A stretch of DNA of 64,000 nt from Rhodobacteraceae bacterium UBA6213 (GTDB lineage: Bacteria; Pseudomonadota; Alphaproteobacteria; Rhodobacterales; Rhodobacteraceae), in contig DISJ01000013.1 of the NCBI GenBank assembly GCA_002421605.1, positions 73,976-137,975 on the forward strand. The letters run 5' to 3'. Positions within the stretch are counted from its first letter, which is position 1, and the number at the start of each line of letters is the position of its first letter. Shown here piece by piece: positions 51,970 to 61,606 of this stretch. Made by a program: the position numbers and the translations under genes. The notes beneath the pieces were generated by a model. That model was not told the DNA's origin, made no database searches, and saw nothing but the letters and a program-made list of their open reading frames with translations.

Positions 51970-53112
51970 TTACTCCTTCGCAGACGTTTTGGCCTTGCTG
52001 AACCCCCAGGGGAACAGCGCGCGGACCAGCAGCGGGGCCGCGATGAAGACGATGATAAGTGCCTGAATGATACCGATCAGGTCGATCGAAACGCCTGCGT
52101 CCACCTGCATCTGCCGCCCGCCCGCCTCAAGAGCCCCAAACAAAAGCCCGGCCAACAAAACGCCCCAGGGGTGCGATCGGCCCAAAAGGGCCACTGCGAT
52201 GGCATCAAACCCGATTCCGGCCGAAAACCCGGGTGAAGCACGCCCGAGAACGCCGCTCACTTGATTAGCCCCGGCAAGCCCGGCCAAGGCACCAGCCAGA
52301 CCCATTGCCAGCACGATAACAAGGCCCGCCCGCATACCAGCATATCGCGCGGCCTCGGGGTTTTCACCGCTGGCGCGAAACTCAAAGCCCATCCGCGTCT
52401 TGAACAGCAGCCAGTGGATGAAGATCACCGCCCCAATCATCAGAAACACGCCAGCGTGCAGCCGCAGGTTCGGATCCAACCACGTCAGCAGGCGCGGCAG
52501 TTCTGCATTTTCCAAAACCGACTTCGAGATCGGGTCGGAACGCCCCTCTCGCTGGATGAAGTCAAGCCGCAACATATAGTCTACAAGCCGGTAGGAAATC
52601 AGGTTAAGCATGATCGTAGAGATCACCTCGTGCGCGCCGGTCGCGGCGCGCAACCAACCGGCGATGGCAGCATAAAGGCCACCCGCCAGTGCGCCCACAA
52701 TCAGGACCAGCGGCACATGAACGATCATCGGCAATCCGGGAAAGCTGAACCCGGTGACGACGGCGGCCATGCCACCGATCAGAATTTGCCCTTCGGCACC
52801 GATGTTGAACAAGCCCGCCCGAAACCCGAGCGCGATGCCCAGCCCGGCCAAGGTCAGTGGAATGGCCGAGGTCAGTGTCTCTGAGATCGCATTAACGGAT
52901 CCGACCGACCCGCTGACAAGCGCCACATACGAACGCCCGATCGTGGCAAGATCTACGTCGGTGGCCAGCATGGCGGCCGCGCCGAGCAACAGCGCCACGA
53001 CCACGGCAAATAGCGGGACGATCACGAGGTCTTCCCATGCGGCGCGGTCAGGTGCTGCGCGGCGCAACAGCGCCTCTGAGAAACCATTGGTTGGCTTCTT
53101 GGTCTCGCTCAT
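51970..53112 (-). CDS. ABC transporter permease, BMP/nucleoside-type importer
   Basis: 380 residues with nine or so membrane helices. IPLTLAGLGIALGFRAGLFN followed by IGAEGQILIGGMAAVV is the conserved tract of the YufP/NupP permease. GANQVSGVLGRASPGFSAGI with GFDAIAVALLGRSHPWGVLL is also typical. Its ATG overlaps the ATPase stop (ATGA), so the two are translationally coupled. It pairs with the permease encoded at 50688 as a heterodimer. Confidence 0.87.
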   Translation of the reverse strand: MSETKKPTNGFSEALLRRAAPDRAAWEDLVIVPLFAVVVALLLGAAAMLATDVDLATIGRSYVALVSGSVGSVNAISETLTSAIPLTLAGLGIALGFRAGLFNIGAEGQILIGGMAAVVTGFSFPGLPMIVHVPLVLIVGALAGGLYAAIAGWLRAATGAHEVISTIMLNLISYRLVDYMLRLDFIQREGRSDPISKSVLENAELPRLLTWLDPNLRLHAGVFLMIGAVIFIHWLLFKTRMGFEFRASGENPEAARYAGMRAGLVIVLAMGLAGALAGLAGANQVSGVLGRASPGFSAGIGFDAIAVALLGRSHPWGVLLAGLLFGALEAGGRQMQVDAGVSIDLIGIIQALIIVFIAAPLLVRALFPWGFSKAKTSAKE

Positions 53113-54629
53113 GCCGTTGCCCCTTCATATCGGCCCGCCATGGCCAAGCCGATCGCGGCCTTGTCCGCCGTTACGCCCTCGAACTCTGCGACGATGCGAC
53201 CCTTGAACATCACCAGAATCCGATCCGACAACGCCAGAATTTCGTCCAGTTCAGACGACACAATCAGCACGCCGTCGCCCTCGTCGCGGGCCTGCGCAAT
53301 GCGGCTATGGATATATTCGATCGACCCCACATCAAGACCCCGCGTCGGCTGCGATGCGATCAGAAACTCGGTGTCTCGCGACATCTCGCGCGCCACAATC
53401 ACCTTTTGCTGATTTCCACCTGACAGCGTGCTGACCGCGTCAAACACCGAAGTCGCACGCACATCAAAATCCACCACGGCATTGGCCGCCGCCTTGTTCA
53501 CGACATCCCACCGCATGGTCGGCCCTTTCGAAAACCGATCATCATAATAGCTGTCGAGGACCATGTTTTCCGCAATCGTGAAGGCAGGGATCAACCCGGT
53601 GCGCTGCCGATCTTCGGGAATGTGGGCAAAGCCCATATGGTGGCGTTCGCGCGCGCTTGCGCGGGTAATGTCCTTGCCCTTGAAAGTAACTGTCCCGCCG
53701 GCAACGCGGGTTAGCCCGGTCAGCGCCTCGACCAGCGCGGATTGACCATTGCCCTGAACGCCCGCGATGCCAACGATCTCGCCGCTACGCACCATCAGGC
53801 TGATGTCATCCACCACAACATCGTCGTTATTGTTCAGCACCATGAGGTCCGCCACCTCAAGCAGCGGTTCACCCGGCGGGTTGGGGTTTCTTTTGACGTC
53901 GAAACTGACCGGGCGACCGACCATCAATTCGGCCAGATCAGCCTCGGATAGCGCGTCTGGACGGTCGGCATGGCCAACGATTTCACCGCGCCGCAGCACG
54001 GCGATATGATCGGAAATTTCACGAATCTCGCCCAGCTTGTGGGTGATGAAAACGATCGCCTTGCCGCTGTCGCGCAAGCTTCTGACGATCGCAAAGAACT
54101 CGACGACCTCCTGTGGAGTCAGCACGGCGGTCGGTTCGTCAAAAATAACCAGATCGGCAGAGCGAAACAGCACCTTGATGATCTCGACCCGTTGCTGCAC
54201 GCCGACGGGCAGAGTTTCAATCAGCGCGTCAGGATCGACCTCCAACCCATAGGCGTCGTTGATTTCGCGCACCTGCGCGCGGGCTTTAACCAGATCTAGG
54301 TGATCCAGCCGCCCGGTCGGTTCAACACCCAGCACGACGTTTTCGGCCACGGTGAACACGGGGATCAGCATAAAATGCTGGTGGACCATGCCGATACCGG
54401 CGCGGATCGCTTCGCCGGGCCCGGCAAAGCTGACCGGCTTTCCGTCTATCAGTATTTCACCCTCGGTCGCGGCATAAAGACCGCAGAGCACATTCATCAA
54501 CGTGGATTTGCCCGCGCCATTTTCACCCAGAAGCCCCAGCACCTCACCAGCGCGGATTTGCAGGTTTACATTGTTCACGGCCGTAAAGCTGCCAAACCGT
54601 TTGGTGATGCCGCGTAGCTCTACGTTCAT
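53109..54629 (-). CDS. duplicated ABC ATPase, BMP/nucleoside-type importer
   Basis: 506 residues with two nucleotide-binding domains. The first has GLLGENGAGKSTLMNVLCGL (Walker A), LPVGVQQRVEIIKVLFRSAD and LVIFDEPTAVLTPQEV. The second has GIAGVQGNGQSALVEALTGL with a degenerate Walker A and LSGGNQQKVIVAREMSRDTE. This is the YufO/NupO or RbsA-like build. HIPEDRQRTGLIPAFTIAEN is typical of the sugar/nucleoside branch. A hairpin lies between its start and the binding-protein gene upstream. Confidence 0.89.
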   Translation of the reverse strand: MNVELRGITKRFGSFTAVNNVNLQIRAGEVLGLLGENGAGKSTLMNVLCGLYAATEGEILIDGKPVSFAGPGEAIRAGIGMVHQHFMLIPVFTVAENVVLGVEPTGRLDHLDLVKARAQVREINDAYGLEVDPDALIETLPVGVQQRVEIIKVLFRSADLVIFDEPTAVLTPQEVVEFFAIVRSLRDSGKAIVFITHKLGEIREISDHIAVLRRGEIVGHADRPDALSEADLAELMVGRPVSFDVKRNPNPPGEPLLEVADLMVLNNNDDVVVDDISLMVRSGEIVGIAGVQGNGQSALVEALTGLTRVAGGTVTFKGKDITRASARERHHMGFAHIPEDRQRTGLIPAFTIAENMVLDSYYDDRFSKGPTMRWDVVNKAAANAVVDFDVRATSVFDAVSTLSGGNQQKVIVAREMSRDTEFLIASQPTRGLDVGSIEYIHSRIAQARDEGDGVLIVSSELDEILALSDRILVMFKGRIVAEFEGVTADKAAIGLAMAGRYEGATA

Positions 54630-54652
54630 CGACGCCCTCCCGCTGATGAAAA

Positions 54653-54680
54653 TGCCGCCCCGGAAAAATTCGGGGCGGCA
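54653..54680 (-). terminator. hairpin between substrate-binding and ATPase genes
   Basis: TGCCGCCCCG pairs with CGGGGCGGCA (10 bp, 8-base loop). On the minus strand it begins 12 bases after the binding-protein stop and is followed by TTTT. This is the usual place for an attenuator or RNase-blocking hairpin that raises binding-protein mRNA above the rest of the operon. Confidence 0.65.
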
Positions 54681-54692
54681 AAGTATCTTGAT

Positions 54693-55715
54693 TTATTCGC
54701 CGACGTTGATCGAGCCGTCGATGATGCCTGCGCGAACGGCCTCCAGCTTGGTCACCAACTCGGCAGGGACGCGCTCTGCCATGTCATGGAACGGCGCGAG
54801 GTCCACACCGCCGTTTTCCAACGTTCCAACCATAAGACCGCCTTCAAACGTACCGTTCATTGCCCGCGCGATCACTTCGGTCACGGTGGCATCCATGCGC
54901 TTGGTCACAGAGGTCAGGTAGACATGGCTGTTGTTCGGGTCAGTCAGATAGAGATCTGCGTCCACCCCGACGATCATCAGTGCATCCTGCCCCAGCTCGT
55001 TCGCCAAGGACGCTGATCCCAGACCAACCGGACCGGCCACCGGCATGACAATATCGGCGCCCTCGTCATAGAGGTTCTGGGCAAAGGCTCGCCCGTCGTC
55101 GAGGGAATCGAAGTTGTTGGTGAACAGCCCTTCACGCGTCTCTGGGTTCCAGCCCAAAACGCTGACATTGGTTCCATTTTGCGCGTTGTAATACATCGCG
55201 CCCCGATAGAAGCCGTCCATGAAAATCGTCACCGGCGGGATGTTGATACCGCCGAAAGTTCCCAGAACGCCCGTCTTCGATACGCCCGCCGCCACATAAC
55301 CGGCAAGAAACGCAGCTTCGTCCGTGGCATAGACTTGCCCCAGAACGTTCGGGATCGTTGGATCATAGGCGTAGTCAACGATTGAAAACGCCTGATTGGG
55401 GTTGGCGGCTGCAGCCGCTGCCGTGGCGTCGCCCAGCAGGAAACCCACGGTGACGATGATGTCGCAACCACCGTTTACCAGCGAATTAATGTTCGCCACA
55501 TAGTCCGTTTCGGCCTGCGACTCGAGGAAACGACCCTCGACGCCTAGGCTTTCTTGTGCATCCAGAACGCCTTTCCAGGCCGTCTGGTTGAAACTGTTGT
55601 CATCGATGCCGCCGGTATCGGTGACCTGGCAGGCGGTGAATGCCGACGCACCGCTGCCCGCAAGGAGTGCGGTAGCCAAGAATGTCGGAGCAAGCGTCTT
55701 CTTGAAGCTGAACAT
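54693..55715 (-). CDS. BMP-family periplasmic substrate-binding protein
   Basis: 340 residues with a signal peptide (MFSFKKTLAPTFLATALLAG to ASA). TDTGGIDDNSFNQTAWKGVL is the hallmark of PnrA/Med-type basic membrane proteins, and SLVNGGCDIIVTVGFLLGDA with NQAFSIVDYAYDPTIPNVLG and DEAAFLAGYVAAGVSKTGVL follows the family closely. There is no lipobox, so it is soluble in the periplasm. It begins the leftward importer operon. AAAGGGAAA lies before ATG 55715. Family ligands are nucleosides; riboflavin and autoinducer uptake are known for related systems, so the ligand is not fixed. Confidence 0.87.
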   Translation of the reverse strand: MFSFKKTLAPTFLATALLAGSGASAFTACQVTDTGGIDDNSFNQTAWKGVLDAQESLGVEGRFLESQAETDYVANINSLVNGGCDIIVTVGFLLGDATAAAAAANPNQAFSIVDYAYDPTIPNVLGQVYATDEAAFLAGYVAAGVSKTGVLGTFGGINIPPVTIFMDGFYRGAMYYNAQNGTNVSVLGWNPETREGLFTNNFDSLDDGRAFAQNLYDEGADIVMPVAGPVGLGSASLANELGQDALMIVGVDADLYLTDPNNSHVYLTSVTKRMDATVTEVIARAMNGTFEGGLMVGTLENGGVDLAPFHDMAERVPAELVTKLEAVRAGIIDGSINVGE

Positions 55716-55892
55716 ACTGTTTCCCTTTCTGTTCGCGGCGGGTCTAGATTCCGGGTCCAGGTATTGCGACTTTGTATCGCGACGGTCAGCAAAGCTTCGA
55801 CCCAAAAAAGCAATACCAACCGCAACCTATATACCGAGCCTATACCGGGAAAAACGATTCTGCACTTGATTCACGTTAGCGCAGCAGCATCG

Positions 55893-56588
55893 TCACGTTC
55901 CACCCGCGATCGAGACGATCCGGCCATCTTCGAGAGTCAGAATACGGTCAGCACGGTCGAGGATCCGGTTGTCATGTGTTACAAGCAAGGTCGTCGTTCC
56001 CCGCTCGGCTCCGAGGCGTTTGAGCATATCGATAATCGTAGCGGCGCTGTCCTTGTCGAGCGCGGCAGTTGGCTCGTCCGCAAGAACCAATGCAGGGTTG
56101 CCGACAAGTGCCCGGGCCACCGCGACGCGCTGTTTCTGGCCGCCCGACAGGTTGGCGGGCAAGTAGTCCAGACGGTCAGAAAGGCCGACGAGGCCAAGCG
56201 CCTGTGTCGCCGCACTCCGCGCTAGCTCGTCAGGCACGCCGGGGCGGACCTGAACGCCCATGATCACGTTTTGCATGGCCGTCAGGCTTTCGTGCAGATT
56301 GTGGGACTGAAAGATGAAGCCGAGCCGCTGGCGCAGCGCGGTCAGTTCCGCCTCACTCGCGCCGTGCAGTTCATGGCCCAACAAACCCACCGTGCCATTC
56401 TGCACCCCCCGCAAGCAACCCAGCAGTGTCAAAACCGTGGTTTTCCCCGACCCCGATGGCCCCATCAGCACCGTGAGGCTGCCGCGCGGCAGGGCGAGGT
56501 CGATGTCAAAAAGCGCCTGCTTGCGCGCCTCGCCGTCGCCGAACCAGTGGCTCAGCCCGCGTGCTTCAACGATCATGTTGCTGCCCAT
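55893..56588 (-). CDS. devA: DevA-type ABC exporter ATPase
   Basis: 231 residues. Walker A VLMGPSGSGKTTVLTLLGCL, Q-loop IFQSHNLHESLTAMQNVIMG, signature LSGGQKQRVAVARALVGNP, Walker B LVLADEPTAALDKDS and H-loop LLVTHDNRILDRADRIL. The stretch GLLGHELHGASEAELTALRQ matches the DevA subfamily of MacB/LolD-like ATPases. ATG 56588 is chosen because AAGGGGG lies upstream. It is the last gene of the leftward devB-devC-devA operon, 10 bp after devC. Confidence 0.85.
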   Translation of the reverse strand: MGSNMIVEARGLSHWFGDGEARKQALFDIDLALPRGSLTVLMGPSGSGKTTVLTLLGCLRGVQNGTVGLLGHELHGASEAELTALRQRLGFIFQSHNLHESLTAMQNVIMGVQVRPGVPDELARSAATQALGLVGLSDRLDYLPANLSGGQKQRVAVARALVGNPALVLADEPTAALDKDSAATIIDMLKRLGAERGTTTLLVTHDNRILDRADRILTLEDGRIVSIAGGT

Positions 56589-56598
56589 GGTGCCCCCT

Positions 56599-57771
56599 TC
56601 AGAACAGATCGGCCGGGTCGGCCGCCGCAAGCCGCCGCGTGGCAAATGTGCCCGAGAGCACCGAAAAGACCACCGTCCCGACAAAGACCATGATCGCCAT
56701 GGATGCCGTCATTCCCAGAGGCAGGGCCGTGACCTTGCCCATCAATGTCAGGATCGCCGTGCCCACCGCCAGCCCCGGAAGAAAGCCCAGAATACCCAAG
56801 ATCAGCGCCTCTTCGACGACGATGCCAAGAAAGAAGCGCGAGCCATACCCCATGGCTTTGAAGGTCGCGTATTCGCGCAGATGGTCGGCCACATCGGCCG
56901 ACAGCACCTGATAGACGATCACCAACCCAACCAGTACACCGATCAGTACGCCGAAGCCGAAAATGAGGCCGGTCGGGCGCTGCATCTGCTGATAGCGCAA
57001 ATCTTCCTGCGCGGCGTCGGCATAGCTGCGAATGCGCAGCGTGGGGTCGGAAATCAATCCGCGCAATCGGGACGTCACAGCCGCAACATCGGCGCCGGGG
57101 CGAACGCGCAACAGAATATGATCCGGCGCGCCGGAACTGCGGGACGGGAACAGCGACAGGAAGGTCTGGTCGGATATGAACATAAAGCCGTCGCCGCCAA
57201 AGCCCCCGCCACCGGCGAAGGTGTCAAGCGCGGTCAGGGTTCGGTTCTGCGTCTCAAACGATAGCGGTGTCTGCGGCCGGATTGCGGCGGCCTCATCACG
57301 GGTCAAACCGCGTGCCAGCCGGTCAAGGATCGCCACATCCTGCACCTGCAACAGCGCGATTTTTCCGGCAATCTCGGGCGCGAGAAAGCCCGGCTCGGCA
57401 GGGTCGATGCCAAAGGTGGTGAAACTGATGTCCTTGCCGCCCCGATCCCATGGCACATTGCTGACAAACAGCCCCATGCCCGCTGTCACGTCGGGGTCGG
57501 CGAAGGCTTGCAACATCCACTGCCGCGCGACGTTGCCCCCTTCGGCCAATGCGTTCGCATCAGAGGCCGAAATCATGATGTCGGCGCTGAAAAACTCATA
57601 GGGACGCAGCGTTGCCGTCCCCATCGAGTTCATGATGCCAAGTTGCACGAAGACCAGCACATTGGCAAAGGCTACGCCCGAAAGCGCCGCCAAAAAGCGG
57701 CCCCGCTTATGCGTCAGTTGCAGCCAGCCGATCGGAAGACGGCCGAAGATCCATTGCAGAAGGCGGCTCAT
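56599..57771 (-). CDS. devC: DevC-type ABC exporter permease
   Basis: 390 residues. There is one N-terminal helix (FLAALSGVAFANVLVFVQLG), a large periplasmic domain (about 45-260) and three C-terminal helices with the FtsX/MacB-like core, including LREYATFKAMGYGSRFFLGI and VVEEALILGILGFLPGLAVG. LGIMNSMGTATLRPYEFFSA is typical of DevC. Its ATG overlaps the devB stop (ATGA). DevBCA exporters move glycolipids or hydrophobic molecules across the envelope together with TolC. Confidence 0.87.
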   Translation of the reverse strand: MSRLLQWIFGRLPIGWLQLTHKRGRFLAALSGVAFANVLVFVQLGIMNSMGTATLRPYEFFSADIMISASDANALAEGGNVARQWMLQAFADPDVTAGMGLFVSNVPWDRGGKDISFTTFGIDPAEPGFLAPEIAGKIALLQVQDVAILDRLARGLTRDEAAAIRPQTPLSFETQNRTLTALDTFAGGGGFGGDGFMFISDQTFLSLFPSRSSGAPDHILLRVRPGADVAAVTSRLRGLISDPTLRIRSYADAAQEDLRYQQMQRPTGLIFGFGVLIGVLVGLVIVYQVLSADVADHLREYATFKAMGYGSRFFLGIVVEEALILGILGFLPGLAVGTAILTLMGKVTALPLGMTASMAIMVFVGTVVFSVLSGTFATRRLAAADPADLF

Positions 57772-59000
57772 TGCCCGGCCCGCGCACCCGCGCCGGTGTC
57801 GATCCGCGCAACAGCTTCAAGCCCGACGTACCGCGCCGCCAGCGCCGACGATACGGCATCAAGCGTAACCAGAACCCGGATTACCCGCGCGTCGGAGTTG
57901 GCCGCAGCATCGTCCGAAATCAGGCCCTGCCGCCCGACGGTTAGCCCGATGCTTTCCACCGTGCCGCGTAGCGTCTGGCCCAAAGCGGGCGCTGCCAGTT
58001 CGACCGGTTGGCCAACCGCCACCGCACTAACGCGGTCTTGCCAAACCTCGACCTCGGCCATCATCACGCTGGTATCACCCATCTGCATGATGCCGTCACT
58101 CGGCGGACGCTGCCCCGGCGTGGCGTTAATATCGAGTATCGTGCCGTCAATCGGCGCGCGCACCTCGGCGCGGGCCATGTCCATCCGCGCGCGGGCCAGA
58201 TCGGACTCGGCGGCGGCGACGTTGCGCTCGGCAACGACGACATCGGGTTGATCGTCCAGCGCGCCTGCGCTGAACCGGGCGAGCGTTGCCTCGGCGCGCT
58301 GGACGGCAATCTGTGCAGTTTCGGCCGCGGTACGCGCCGCATCCAGCGTGGTGCTGGGCGAAACACCAAGTTGGGACAGATTTTCGATGCGCGCGAGGTT
58401 GCTTGCGGATTCCCGTTCGGACGCGCGTGCCTGATCCAGTGTTGCCTGCGCTTCGGCGCGGCTGGCCGTAATGGCGCTGCGGGTCTGCGCCAGTGTTGCC
58501 TGACGGACGGCAAGATTGGCCTCGGCCGTCAGCGCGGCACTTTCCAGTGCCTGGCTGTTGTCAAGCCGTGCAACCGGCGCGCCGCGCGTCACGACGTCAC
58601 CGACCGAGACGAGGATCTCTGCCACCCGCGCATCGCCCGCACCATAGGGCGCGGCCACAATCGCTACATCGCCACGCGGCATCAACCGCGACAACCCGAC
58701 TACGTCGCTTGGCAGTAGGGTATCTGCCATCTCTGGGGGCAACTCGATGTCGGGGGGCAATGCGATTGGAGTGTCGGCCCCACCCCCGGGTTGCAGCCCG
58801 GTCATCGCGTAGAACCGCTGCAGTCCAGGCGGCTGATAATACATGCCGATTACCCCACCCGCGAACATGGAAACCGGAATCAGCAGGACGAGCATATACC
58901 ACTTGCGGGACCGGCGGCGTTGCGGCAGAGGCGTGGACTCGGCCCCGTCAAGATCCCTGCCCAGATCGAGCGGCAAGTCAGGCGCGTTCTTGGCAGTCAT
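57768..59000 (-). CDS. devB: DevB-type periplasmic membrane-fusion protein
   Basis: 410 residues. A single N-terminal helix lies near 33-55 (YMLVLLIPVSMFAGGVIGMY). VVGLSRLMPRGDVAIVAAPY and ARVAEILVSVGDVVTRGAPV form the lipoyl half. A long coiled coil runs about 150-270, and VRAPIDGTILDINATPGQRP with MQMGDTSVMMAEVEVWQDRV gives the second half. This is the heterocyst DevB-like branch of HlyD proteins. ATG 59000 has GGAAGGA upstream. First gene of the operon; its promoter faces the IS6 relic at 59221. Confidence 0.86.
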   Translation of the reverse strand: MTAKNAPDLPLDLGRDLDGAESTPLPQRRRSRKWYMLVLLIPVSMFAGGVIGMYYQPPGLQRFYAMTGLQPGGGADTPIALPPDIELPPEMADTLLPSDVVGLSRLMPRGDVAIVAAPYGAGDARVAEILVSVGDVVTRGAPVARLDNSQALESAALTAEANLAVRQATLAQTRSAITASRAEAQATLDQARASERESASNLARIENLSQLGVSPSTTLDAARTAAETAQIAVQRAEATLARFSAGALDDQPDVVVAERNVAAAESDLARARMDMARAEVRAPIDGTILDINATPGQRPPSDGIMQMGDTSVMMAEVEVWQDRVSAVAVGQPVELAAPALGQTLRGTVESIGLTVGRQGLISDDAAANSDARVIRVLVTLDAVSSALAARYVGLEAVARIDTGAGARAGQ

Positions 59001-59220
59001 CTGGGCGTCCTTCCGGGTGATGAACGAGGGCGGCAATGCGCGCCGTCCTCGCAAACTCCAATTACAAATTCATCGAGGCAGATGGTGCCGCAACATTCTT
59101 GCCAAGATCAGCGAACCAGCCGTCGATGCTGGCAAAGAATTTGCTGCGCGCAACACGGCTGTCACCGCCTGTCCCACTTAGCAAGAGCAAGTATTGCGTC
59201 AGTATCTTAAATACAAGGCG

Positions 59221-59427
59221 GGGGGTTGCCAGACCCGCGCGAAGCAGTCTCAGTATACCCAAACCCGACTGATATCTGCCTGCGCAAGGCCGCGTTCCTC
59301 AGCCAGAGTGGCGGTACGGTTCTGTTTGAAATGTTGTCGACTGTGGAACGCGCACTCGGTGTTGAAAAGGTTGCGAGCTGACGCATCCATAGCGTCGAAC
59401 TTCTGCTGACATCACATCTGTCGCAAG
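59221..59427 (-). mobile_element. IS6-family element, right-end relic
   Basis: The minus strand reads QQKFDAMDASARNLFNTECA and FHSRQHFKQNRTATLAEERG. This is the C-terminal end of IS6 transposases and parallels HNLSNTERALYSRQNF in the copy ending at 32393. An end-like sequence (GGTTGCCAGACCCGCGCGAA) is at 59227. About 190 of 235 residues are missing. It separates devB from the broken glycosyltransferase gene. Confidence 0.65.
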
Positions 59428-59655
59428 TGCATCCGTCAAATAGTGTTTAAAAGCCTCCCGATCATCACACCCTTGCCCCGTCACTCTCAGCTCTGGGAAA
59501 GCTGACATGGTCAATTTCAGCAGAAATTGTTGGTGACCACGACGATTCCACACTCTGGGATCAAGGCAATCCTCGCCAGCACGGTCCATGCATAGAGGTT
59601 GATACACACATAGTGGCGAACGTCTGCGCGCACGACTTCGTGCGGCTGGTTGCCA

Positions 59656-61107
59656 TCAGGGTTGAACTGCGCGGCCCGCCGCTGGGGCAACCTCCGATGC
59701 GATCGCCCAAGATGTTTCATCCGCCACCCGCAGGTCTGCGACGATCACCACATCGTAGAACCGCCGCGCTCCGGTCTTGCGACCACGCTGCGGCCACATC
59801 GGCTCGGGCACCTGAAAGGCGCGCCGGGCTTGTGGAAAGCCGTATTTCAGGTCGGTGGCGGTTTGGTAAAACCGCGCCTGCTGGCGGGCATATTCCAGAC
59901 GCGCGCCCATGTGGAAGCCGCGATAACCAAATGCCGAATGTGCCGTCTGCGACCCGGCAGACTGGCGCTGAAAAGACACCGGGCCGGTTGGCAGGGACAC
60001 CGCCGCACCCTGGCCAAATACGATGTTGATGCGATCGATGAACTCGGAATCCGCCCCAGGACAGACACTATCCCAGAAACCGATCTCTCGTGCGATCTCG
60101 TCGCGCCGAAACATGAACGGCGACATGTTGCAAAACGTGTACCATCCCGCGTTGCCACGCCGGTAGAACTCCAAATCCTCGGTTGCGCGGGTCTGCTGTG
60201 AATCATTGGCCACACAATCGGGGGGTTCCAGCAGATGCCGCGCCTGAAGCGCCAGCTTCTGCGGGTGCGACCAGTTGTCGGCATCGTTGCAGGTGACAGA
60301 TTTCCCTGCCGCCTCGCGCAGGGCAAAGTTTCGCGCCACGTAGGGTCCACCTTTATCCGCCGCGCAGATCAGCCTACCTCTCGGGTCGCGCTCAGCCCAC
60401 GCGCTGACGACTTTCGCGGTCGCATCGGTGCTGCAATCGTTGGTGACGATCAACTCGATATTGCGCCAAGTCTGCACCAGCAGCGAGCCGATCACGGTGC
60501 CTATGAATTCCGCTTAGTTGCAGGCAGGCATGATCACTGTAATCAACGGCTGCTCGGCCGGGCCTTCGGGCGCGGCATTTGCTTGCAGCCTGTCGTAGGT
60601 GCTGGCAGCGGGTTCATCATGCAAGCTGACATCGGCCAATCCGGCGCCCCGCAATGCCTCGTTGTTCCGCAAGATCTTGGCCGCGAATTCAGGCTCGCAA
60701 TTCGCAAGACCCAGATACAGATACAGATACAGATACAGATACAGATACAGATACAGATACAGATCAAGGTGCGGGGCGCGTTCCAGATCTTGTAGAAGGA
60801 TTTCGCGGGCCCGTGCCGTATCGCCCAGACGCAGATAGGCTTCGCCCCTAAGAATGACCGAGGCGCGCCGGTAAGCCGGCTCGACATCATCGCTAAGTGC
60901 CAATTCGAAATAGTCCAGGACCGTGCGCAGATCAGAGGGGCTATCACCGGCCAGATGCAGCACCGCCAGATCACGGGCCGCAAGCTTGCGCCGCCTCGGC
61001 TTGCTGAAATCCCGCGCGATTGCGATCAGGTCGGCCATTGCCATTTCGCGAAACCCGAGGTTCAGCAGCAACTTGCGGTACCGCGTGATTGAATGCTGCG
61101 TCATCAT
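59656..61107 (-). pseudogene. tetratricopeptide-like/family 2 glycosyltransferase gene broken by one in-frame TAA
   Basis: From ATG 61107 a helical N-terminal region (about 190 residues) leads to the start of a GT-A domain, LITVIMPACN. TAA at 60516-60514 follows, and the same frame continues AEFIGTVIGSLLVQTWRNIE, LIVTNDCSTDATAKVVSAWA, then CNDADNWSHPQKLALQARHL (DxD-like), down to 59656. Normal GT2 proteins read IMPAYNAE..I..AI.SLL.QTW, so the stop sits within the first strand-loop of the domain. Removal of one codon or one base change would restore about 480 residues. Translation of the C-terminal part alone would lack the first strand. The C-terminal end may also be frameshifted, because the coding pattern continues in another frame to about 59520. 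It lies divergent from the polyketide synthase gene. Confidence 0.7.
60712..60762. repeat. hexanucleotide tandem repeat, eight units
   Basis: CAG followed by eight perfect copies of ATACAG (CTGTAT on the coding minus strand). It lies inside the N-terminal half of the glycosyltransferase pseudogene and encodes alternating Leu-Tyr, eight pairs, in a region of helical repeats. Six-base units keep the frame, so slippage would change only length. Confidence 0.95.
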
Positions 61108-61606
61108 GTGGCCCCGAAAAATGAATTTGCCGCAACGGGACCGGCTTGTGCCGCCAAAGCGAAACACCGGAGATTCGAGCGGCTGTTGCCAACGACTTGT
61201 TCAAAATTGGACCACAGGCCACTTTGGAATTCATACGGTTCTCATGGCGCCGAGTTAAGATGGGGGCCTAGAACTTGAATAAGGTCAAGAAGTGCCGGAA
61301 AAGTCTTGTCAGAGGCACTTTACTTGAGCCGAGCAGGGCACACACCGTGAAACCCTGCCCGCAGGTGGTCCAATGCTACGGGCTGGACGAACCAACGCCG
61401 CACTCAATCACTTTTGGGAAAGAGCTTTGCTGCAAGTTAGCACGCCCAGTTAGCCGCTCTGCGCCCGGAGGCACCGGCGCGCTGCGACGATTCGGCACAA
61501 TTTTCGACTTATCCTTGCGTTCATCCGTCTACAAACGCCACTATCAAACTGTAGCATTGCGCCAAACTATCTGGACATTACTTGAAGTTAGAGAGGAACG
61601 CGTAGG
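61108..61606. other. gene-free region between glycosyltransferase relic and polyketide synthase
   Basis: 499 bp with no recognisable gene. It should hold the promoter of the rightward synthase, for which GAGGA lies about 9 bases before ATG 61607. No clear -35/-10 pair, operator or hairpin can be named. Confidence 0.4.

Noticed and set aside
59062..59262. Minus-strand ORF upstream of devB
   Set aside because: Weak start, no family, and it runs into the IS6 right end.
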